Shown here piece by piece: positions 57,220 through 64,000 of a stretch of DNA of 64,000 bases. Source of the stretch: Parus major (lineage: Eukaryota; Chordata; Aves; Passeriformes; Paridae); assembly GCF_001522545.3 (NCBI RefSeq), contig NC_031769.1:10160929-10224928 (forward strand), in the 5' to 3' direction. The notes under the pieces are model-generated. The model ran no database searches. It saw only the letters and a list, made by a program, of their open reading frames with translations, and was not told where the DNA came from. Both the position numbers and the translations under genes were made by a program. Position 1 is the first letter of the stretch. The number at the start of each line of letters is the position of its first letter.

Positions 57220-57518
57220 GGCCAATCGCGACACAGCCCCGGAGCGGAGCTGGCCAATAGAGACAGGGAGCGGCGGCCAGCTGGCCAATAGAGACAGGGA
57301 GCGGCGGCCNNNNNNNNNNNNNNNNNNNNNNNNNNNNNNNNNNNNNNNNNNNNNNNNNNNNNNGGCCAATAGAGACAGGGAGCGGCGGCCAGCTGGCCAA
57401 TAGAAACAGGGAGCGGCGGCCAGCTGGCCAATAGAAACAGGGAGCGGCGGCGAGCTGGCCAATAGAGACAGGGAGCGGCGGCCAGCTGGCCAATAGGAGC
57501 GGGGAGGCGCGGCGGGCG
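57220..57518 (-). repeat. 31-bp minisatellite of CCAAT boxes in the IDI1 promoter
   Basis: The unit ggccaatagagacaggg plus agcggcggccagct is repeated at 31-base spacing. CCAAT cores lie at 57,222, 57,254 and 57,285, then after the assembly gap at 57,366, 57,397, 57,428, 57,459 and 57,490. The first unit is divergent (ccaatcgcgacacagcc, 32 bases) and may be the founder. On the IDI1 strand each unit reads ATTGGCC in a GC-rich frame, which is the NF-Y consensus surrounding. The array lies about 130-400 bases upstream of the long-form ATG. It also produces spurious reading frames with repeated PPLPVSIGQLA units. Confidence 0.9.
57310..57363. other. Assembly gap inside the minisatellite (54 n)
   Basis: The distance between matching unit positions across the gap is 81 bases (57,283 to 57,364), which is not a multiple of 31. 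The 54 n are thus an estimated size; with the known 27 flanking bases, 35 or 66 (or 31 more per unit) would restore the period. Confidence 0.85.
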
Positions 57519-57606
57519 GGATGTGCGGCGCTCACAGCCGGCACAGGAGAGGGTCGGGATCGGGCTCCCTGAGCAGGGAGGGACCTTTGGCTTCTGAGGG
57601 TAACGG

Positions 57607-57785
57607 GAATCGCAGAATCAATGAGGCTGAAAAAGGCCTCTGAGGTCATCGAGTCCAGCCTATGACCGGACACTGGCATGTCAACCAGACCATGGCACTG
57701 AGTGCCACATCCAGTCTTGGCGTAAACATCTCCAGGAGCAATGACTCCACCACCTCTCTAGACATTCCAATGTCTAAAGATTGAA
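57607..57785 (-). mobile_element. CR1 LINE fragment, reverse orientation
   Basis: The plus strand reads 'cgcagaatcaatgaggctg', 'aaaggcctctgaggtcatc', 'gagtccagcctatgacc', 'catgtcaaccagaccatgg', 'cactgagtgccacatcca' and 'atgactccaccacctctct', which is the reverse complement of a CR1 3' end. It lies about 100 bases from the minisatellite edge. Confidence 0.85.
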
Positions 57786-58197
57786 TATTTCTAACATTCA
57801 TGGCTGTTTATTGTCTTTTCACCCACCCACGAAGACCGAAGAACTGTGCTCAAGCACCGGCTCCTACAAATGTGCCGGTGTTTGTGGCAAACAGCTCCAG
57901 CGCCGGATTTCTGCTCGGGTCTGGGAGTGCTTCAGGCGGCGGCCATAAGCCCGGGACTGCGGGGTCACAGGTCTTTTTGGCACATTTAATCCTGGATGCT
58001 TTTCTTTTATCCGCAGCAGCGTCCCACGAGCTGAAGGGGTTCAGCGTGTGCCGCACAGCTCCCAGCCTGTGGCAGGGGAGAGCGCTGGTTCCCCTCCTGC
58101 ACTGACAGCCACAGCTGGTGGGAAGCAGTTCCTGGGCTAGTCAAGCTCTGGAATTGCCTGACTCAGCTCTTGAGGGGCAGACAGAGAAACAGTTTGG

Positions 58198-58865
58198 TGT
58201 AGGAATGGAGCACAGGCAAGATGAACTGGTCAGATAGGGGAGTTTAGATACCGTTATAAATGCATATCATATTATTGGCTTTTTGCAAATATTATAATGA
58301 ATGTTTTATGTATAAGATTAGAAAATTTTGTTGTATTAATATAGTTTCCTTTATTTCTATTATCGATGAAAGTTAGAAATAGTGGTATAATACATATATG
58401 TTAGGCTATAACATGATATTAAAGCAAAAACTACTTTTTTGTTTATATAACCCAGAGACTAAAAAAGAAAACAGTCAGAGACCCCCCTGCATCCTAAGAT
58501 TATCTTGTCCAGATGAAGACAAGCAGTCTGCCAAGCCCTCCAAAGGAAAAATTTATGGCACCCGTTATCGAAGGACATAAAACCTAGTCGTGCCAAAAAG
58601 ATTGATCTATTGGGAAAGGGGGCAAGGAAAAACGAAACAGAGGAACACCAAAAATCCTAAGAAGAATGTCTGAATATGTATGAGAGTTTATGGATATATA
58701 GTAGGACTCTGTTTTTAAGGGACAATCCTTTGTTAAGTAAGGTGTGCTCTCTTGGCTGAATGCAGAGACACCTGGCTGTATCTGTATACTTTATTATCTC
58801 CTAATTGTCTTTTTATTAAACTTTTACATTCTATAAAAAAAAATATGTGAACCCCGTTTTTCACA
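58198..58865 (+). mobile_element. Possible degraded solo LTR
   Basis: The stretch begins TGTAGGAATGGAGC and ends with 'gaaccccgtttttcaca' on its joined last part, that is TG...CA ends. An ATTAAA signal lies at 58,815-58,820, about 45 bases before the end, as expected for an LTR R-U5 region. It is AT-rich and contains no long reading frame. I found no matching target duplication at these ends, so boundaries and identity are uncertain. Confidence 0.35.
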
Positions 58866-60330
58866 GATACACACAGATAACAAACTAGAAAAACTTCAAT
58901 ACCAGCCCCTAGAAACTTCACACCACCATAGCTAAATACCTTCTCAGTAAGACTTTTGCTGGTTTATTGCTTGTCCACAGACTTGGGTTTTTGACTGGAT
59001 GCCATAAAAAGCTTAGAAATGACATTTTACATGTCTTGGAGGCATGGCTGGATCCCTCTCAGCTCAAGTTCCAGCATTTCAGTCTGGTTTACTTGATTTT
59101 TGTGTGAACAGGACAGATGGTCTGTCACTTATTGATATCATTAACAGCACACATGTTCAAATGGTTAATATTTTACAGGGCGGTGGGGAGGGGGGTTATC
59201 TTACAGCATTCCCCTGTGCAGAGCTTGCTGAAAGAAAGAAGAGTGGAGGTGATTTGAGTGAAGGCCACTTGAAACCAGCAGTGCATCAAACCAAAAAAAA
59301 ATAAATACTGTAACAATGTGTTGGCTGCTACATATCCTTTTAACTACACAAAACATAACAAAACCATTAGATTTAATGTTAATATTGTGTTATTAATTAA
59401 TAAACTACAAATTTAATGTTATCACAAGAATGTTGATAATAAATATGTACTCTCAGAAAGGACAGAAATGTACACTGATTACTTTTTATTGAGTTTACTT
59501 TTCATTACTTTACAGATTACTTATTGCTGAGTCACTGGCACAAAAGCACAGTAACTGGAGACTGAGCTTTGAAGAAATACTGCTATCATCCTTCGCCACA
59601 CTGATCACTCGTTTCATTGTTCCAGATTAAAAAAAAACCCAAACTGTAATTTTTTTTCTTCTATCATGTTTCTAAAGTAACAAAACAATCTACACAGATC
59701 TATAAAAAAGCAAAACTACTGAGATGGGCATACAAACCAGCCTTTCATATGATGATAACAGAGTTAACAAGAAGCTCTCCTGTGAGTGAAGTTCTTTTAG
59801 AACAGAAAATACTCCCCTGGGAGGCAGAGATGTGTCTGTGCTTAGGGCACAGCTGGCACTGGACATTAGCAAGAGTGCACAGTGACCTTCAGGTTACACA
59901 GCAGAGGAAAACCAGGAAAAATGTCCTTACAGATGATAGAGAAGAGAGGCTTTTCTTCCTAGTAATAACTACTTAAAACTTCTATACAGCATTTTAGAAC
60001 CTGACAGTCAGAAACAATTACATTTCCTGTCTTGCACAGACAAACAAAGCACTTCACCTGAGTTAACACTGGTGAGCAGCAAGAAGTGACAAGTCCTGGT
60101 GGATAACGAGAGGCAAAGAAGCAGGGGCAAAGGATGACAGAGACAAAACAAACAATTTTCACAAAATGAACAAGGGAGAGACTTCCCAAGCTGCTAGCCA
60201 GATACTTTCAGGATCAGGTATTTTATGTCACCTGTATCATCTTTTCTTTTGCTCCCCTCCAGACTTGCACTGCACCTTCAAAACTCTTTGTGCTGAAAAT
60301 AAAGCATGCTAATTTTTCTAATGGTATGCA

Positions 60331-60380
60331 CTTCACTGGAATGTCACAACTTCTACTTCACTGGAATGTCACAACTTCTA
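60331..60380 (+). repeat. Exact tandem duplication of 25 bp
   Basis: The 25-base unit that starts cttcactggaatgtc and ends acaacttcta occurs twice in direct succession without any difference, followed by a partial third start (cttcac). The identity implies a recent replication slip. Confidence 0.95.
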
Positions 60381-62237
60381 CTTCACCCTGCATAAACAGA
60401 ATCCTTGAAATGACATATAGATGCTTTTGAGACTTAATTTTTGCATCTCCTGAAGTTTGCTGACTGTTTTCAAACACTCAGCTAAGAAAAAAACTGTTTC
60501 CTGTAACAACTGGGAAGTCTTCATTCACCTGAAAATCCAACTATCTGCAAACTACTGACAGGCTTTTGGTGTCTGCTAAGAGAAAGAGAAGTGCAACCCC
60601 CACCAAACTGAAGGAAAACCTTTTAATTCTCCAGCAAGTTAAACAAGATGATAAGCTACAAGATGAAATAAATGCTGAGCAAACCTGGGATTTGACCCCA
60701 GCCTAGAATGCATAAACTCCTGAAAAATGCTTGTCCTCAGTTTTCAGATTTGCCAAAGAAAATTAACAGGCTTCTTTTCCCCCGTTCACATCCAAATGTC
60801 TTCTTTTTCAGCTTCCTGTTAACTTGCTTTGATGTTTAAGGCTTCCATTTCACCCTTCTCAGCTACAGAGCTATCCTTGTTCCTGGTCTCCCTAGAGAAC
60901 TCCTCTTGTGAGTCCTTTCCTGCCTGGAGTCATAGCTCTACAAATAGAAAATATTTGTTTAAATGATCCACTCATGCTAAGTGAAAAACAACCTGGTTTT
61001 TATGTGAAATGTGAGGTAAGCACTTCCCAGTCTTAACTAATCTGCTGTTCCCTTGACTCTTCTTAAAAGGTCTCTTTCAGAAAAGTGGGTTGGCTTCAGC
61101 TCACTTCAGAGAAGACAGATGTCTTTGTTGTAAGAATGTAATACATCTATGCTAAATATATAAGTAGGATGTTGTATTTGCATTTTGTTCTGCTATCTCA
61201 AGCTGATGGAAAGAGTGCTATGATGGATGGCTTCCAAATGTTTTTATACAGCATAGGTGAATGAATAATGGTATAGGAAACCACTCTTCTAGGAAGGAGT
61301 TATTAGGAGGTTTCCTATATGAATCAAGAAATAACCCTTGAGTCCTTTTCTCCCTTAGATTTTTTTTTTTTTGGTTGGTTAGATTGGTTTTGTTTTTATT
61401 TCTTTGGTATGAGCTCTGGACAGAAAGCTTTGCCTTTTCCTGCTATATTTACAGGCTTGAAAAATGCTAATTTGGGAGGTTTTGCTATTATTCCGTTCTG
61501 TTACTGATTTCCCAAGCCTTTTATCTTGTCAAGTCCAGTCTTGGGTGAAGAAGTCGATTTGCCCAGGACAACCTATCTTTTGCCACTTTATTTACTGTAT
61601 GCTTATTTAAAAAGCTTCTTAGCTGTTGAAAAAATGCAGACTGGTACTGACCTGTTTCCCTTGGCTCCTGTATTGCTATCTATGTCTCTTGTTTTGTATC
61701 AGGTAGCTTGTGAAAAGCAGGTCAGTCTTTTGTTCTGTCCTTGCTCTTATACATTACACAGTGTCTGCTACTCTTGCAGTGCCGTGACAAAACCAAACCA
61801 GTAGCAGAGCTAGAGTGACAACAGGCCATGTGTCATTCTCTTCTCATGAAAAAGCAACTGGCCTGTGAATTTTCAAGTGAGGCATCCTGTACCAAGTTGT
61901 TTAAGTCCATCTTTCCTCATTGCAAGTATTTTGCATTTCTTCAGGGAAAAAAATGGTTGTCTCTGTAATGCACCCTGCTTCTAGGGAGTGTGCTGCTCCA
62001 GAGGAGATGAAAGCTGCCAGGTGTTCTCCCCTGGAAATCTCTAATGTGGATCTTTGTACTCCTGCTGGACATCTTTTTTTCCTTCATATATATAGCTAAA
62101 ATTGTTATAGTACAGTAGTGTTATATTAGGCTAAAGTAATTTTGGTAGGGATTATGAGGCTTATAGATGTCTAGTTAGAAACTGAACAGCTGAGAACTCA
62201 AATTGTCACTTGGCTAAGATGGCTGAGCCACCCACAA

Positions 62238-62267
62238 CTGCACCAACTCTAAAGAGAGTTGGTGCAG
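62238..62267. repeat. Perfect 13-bp hairpin with a 4-base loop
   Basis: CTGCACCAACTCT (62,238-62,250) is followed by AAAG and by its exact reverse complement AGAGTTGGTGCAG (62,255-62,267). The stem is stable and isolated. It is too short for a microRNA precursor by itself, and I know no function for it. Confidence 0.8.
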
Positions 62268-63479
62268 AAAAAGAGAAAGCATTGAACTGGGGCATTTGGT
62301 CAGGTTGTGTTCAGGCTTCCTCCTGGGCACTGCTGTTCCATCTCTTGTCCATCTCCTTTTGCCTGTGCAGTCTCCCCTCTTTTCCACTCCTTAAAGCCAT
62401 TTAGCTATTCAGCTTTTAGTGGCTTTGCAGAGGGGAATAGGCTAAAATTATGGTTCTCAACCAGTTAGGCTGGTGATTTTGGAGAATGACCTCCAGTAAT
62501 GAGAAATATGCTAGTAAATTGGTAAACCACTATTTTTGTTACTTCTTAATACAGCTTTTAGATATGACTGCACAGAAATGAGTAGAAAGAAAAAAAGACA
62601 AATGAGAACTGCAGGCAAACTTGTAGTTGGGAAGCACATTAAAAGAAAATGTAATATTTCCAGCTCTCACTGACACATGTTCTTCTGGCCTTCTTACAGA
62701 ACTCTTCTAAGGCAGTTAAAATAATCTGCTGGAAGAGAGAAGATAATTAGGCGAAGGCCTCTTTTGACTTTCACTATCTTCTACAATGAATAAGAATTTT
62801 AGGTGGAGGTTTATTCAGTGTTAATCAGCAGAGGAATTAATCACATTTCAATTACGCGTTGTAGGCTTCAGAGTGAACAGCCTGCTTGCAGAACGTCGTG
62901 GTTAGCTTTGATGCGCTGCCTCTGCCACTCCGTCTGCAGACACAGTAGCAAAACTCCACATTCGGTATCTCCCACAGCCCTTCTGTATTAAAAAAATACG
63001 GAATTCCAGCGGTGTTTCAGGAAAGTTTCATCTCCCTTGCCAGTCCAGCTGATCCAGTGTTCCTGGAGGTTACTGACTAACTAAAGCAGCAGCAGTTTTA
63101 ATTCGGTAACAGTAACGCTGAACTAACACAGCGTTACCCCGAGGGACCGCGGTCGGGACGGAACACACCTCCGCTGTTTAACCTCCGCTGTTTAACCTCC
63201 GGCACTACGTGACCCGGGCAGCAGCGGGTCCGAGGAGTGTGGTGGTGGCGGGGAAGCTCCTGCCCGGCCCCGGGGGCATTCCCGAGCCCGGGGGCTGTCC
63301 CGGTGGCCGAGGTAGGGCCGAGCCCGTGGTGCTGTCCCGGTGGTCGGGGCAGTGCCGAGCCCGCGGGCCGTGCCGGGCGGGGGCTGTCCGGTGCCAGCCC
63401 GTCGCCATCGCGGCTCGGAGCGGGGGCCGCGCCGCTTCCGCCGGATGTCGCCGCGAGGGCTCGGCACCGGGTAGGCGCG

Positions 63480-63644
63480 TCCTGCCCGAGCGGCACCGCG
63501 ATCGTCGCTGCTGCTGTTGCCTCCGCTGCTGCCCCTCCCGCCTTCTCCTCCTCCTCCTCGTTGTCCTCATCCTTCCCCTCCTCTTTCTGCGCGCCGCCAG
63601 CGGCCCTGCCCCTCCCCGCCCGCCGCCGCGGCTGTGGCTGACAG
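63480..63644 (+). other. WDR37: Probable non-coding first exon of WDR37
   Basis: The exon ends at a perfect donor, GACAG/gtgagt (63,644/63,645), on the plus strand within the CpG island. Its 5' end is not determined and 63,480 is only a guess. The segment is pyrimidine-rich (cctcctcctcctcg) and has no convincing start codon in good context, as for a 5' untranslated exon. The coding exons would lie to the right of the window. Confidence 0.5.
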
Positions 63645-63675
63645 GTGAGTGCGGGGGCAGCGGGGCGCGGACCCT

Positions 63676-63685
63676 CCGCCATCTT
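63676..63685 (-). promoter_or_regulatory. YY1-type element (AAGATGGCGG)
   Basis: CCGCCATCTT on the plus strand is AAGATGGCGG on the minus strand, the long form of the YY1 site that is common just downstream of housekeeping transcription starts. It lies 32 bases past the putative WDR37 exon 1 donor. Binding is an inference. Confidence 0.5.
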
Positions 63686-64000
63686 CGCGGCCGCCCGAGG
63701 GGCTGAGGGGTGCGGGGGTCCGGGCGGGCTCCGGGGCAGCGGCGGTGGCACCATCGCGGCGGTACCTGCGCCGTGCCGCCGCCGCCGCCCAGGCCCGCGG
63801 CGCAAACCGGGGCTCCTGCCCGGGCACCCCCTCCCTGCCCGTCCTATTCCGCTTTATTTCCGCGTGAAATGACTTGCACGTTTTCCTATAAAAACCCGAA
63901 ATAATCGAAAATAAGCTCTCCTTCCTCTTTTGTGTGTCGCGGTTTTTGAGCGCTTCCAGCCCGGGGCTGTAGGGATGGTTCCAGGTCTGAGGGTAGGGAA

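Larger units (their letters stand above)
58866..63180. other. Intergenic DNA between IDI1 promoter region and WDR37 promoter
   Basis: No coding exon is recognised. The stretch holds a 25-base tandem duplication at 60,331 and a perfect 13-bp hairpin at 62,238. Frames here are at most about 92 codons and have no recognisable domain. Confidence 0.55.
63180..63850 (+). promoter_or_regulatory. WDR37: CpG island promoter, probably of WDR37
   Basis: The DNA becomes strongly CpG-rich from about 63,180 to 63,850, with many GC boxes (ccccgcc, gggcggg) and no TATA box. In human the gene beyond IDI1, transcribed away from it, is WDR37, which has a CpG-island promoter, so this island in the same place and orientation is assigned by synteny. 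No WDR37 coding exon lies inside the window, which limits the certainty. Long frames on both strands here are a by-product of the GC content. Confidence 0.6.

Noticed and set aside
62090..62450. Possible second LTR starting at tgttatagtacagtag
   Set aside because: Only the first bases look LTR-like; no matching CA end, polyadenylation signal or target duplication was found.
63134..63805. 223-codon minus-strand frame at the right end
   Set aside because: It lies across a CpG island and is rich in Arg, Ala, Gly and Pro as expected for random GC-rich DNA; the plus-strand donor at 63,645 explains the region better.

Overview
The window is vertebrate nuclear DNA, almost certainly from a bird. It carries several 5'-truncated CR1 retroposons of the avian type and compact multi-exon genes. 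The order GTPBP4(+) – IDI1(-) – promoter of a third gene(+) matches the conserved vertebrate block seen at human 10p15.3 (GTPBP4 – IDI1 – WDR37). No bacterial, plasmid, phage or CRISPR content is visible. The single-base n at 21,932 and the run of n at 57,310-57,363 mark unresolved assembly positions.

Layout. Positions 1 to about 38,800 hold no protein-coding gene that I can support. This is AT-rich intergenic DNA with CR1 fragments (about 13.4, 35.0, 37.3 and 38.1 kb), a clean solo LTR with a 4-bp target duplication (34,070-34,390), two GC-rich minisatellites (21.4-22.0 kb), a pair of related ~130-bp segments (14.6 and 16.7 kb) and an inverted repeat with perfect 17-bp arms (32.3 kb). One isolated 87-bp exon-like segment at 6,943-7,029 is the only coding hint. 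A CpG-rich promoter with a perfect TCTCGCGAGA element starts GTPBP4 (39,162-49,770), for which I reconstructed 17 coding exons giving a 631-residue protein.

IDI1 is convergent to GTPBP4 and runs on the minus strand from 57,094 to 52,510. Four exons give the standard 227-residue enzyme ending in the peroxisomal-type tripeptide HRM. A short first exon, spliced in frame, adds a 39-residue Arg/Ala-rich N-terminus beginning MWRA, like the long human form. Its promoter is the most unusual part of the window: a 31-bp minisatellite that repeats a CCAAT box (NF-Y site) at least eight times, next to a full CRE, a further CCAAT box and a sterol-element-like CACCCCAC core. A CR1 copy sits in intron 1, close to the exon 1 donor.

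From about 57.6 to 63.2 kb the DNA is again intergenic (CR1 fragment, possible LTR, hairpin). It ends in a large CpG island with a consensus splice donor at 63,644/63,645, which I interpret from synteny as the promoter and non-coding first exon of WDR37.

Functionally, GTPBP4 is the nucleolar GTPase of 60S ribosome assembly and IDI1 is the isopentenyl-diphosphate isomerase of the mevalonate pathway. They are neighbours by old synteny, not partners in one pathway. The observation I would follow first is the NF-Y-site minisatellite in the IDI1 promoter.
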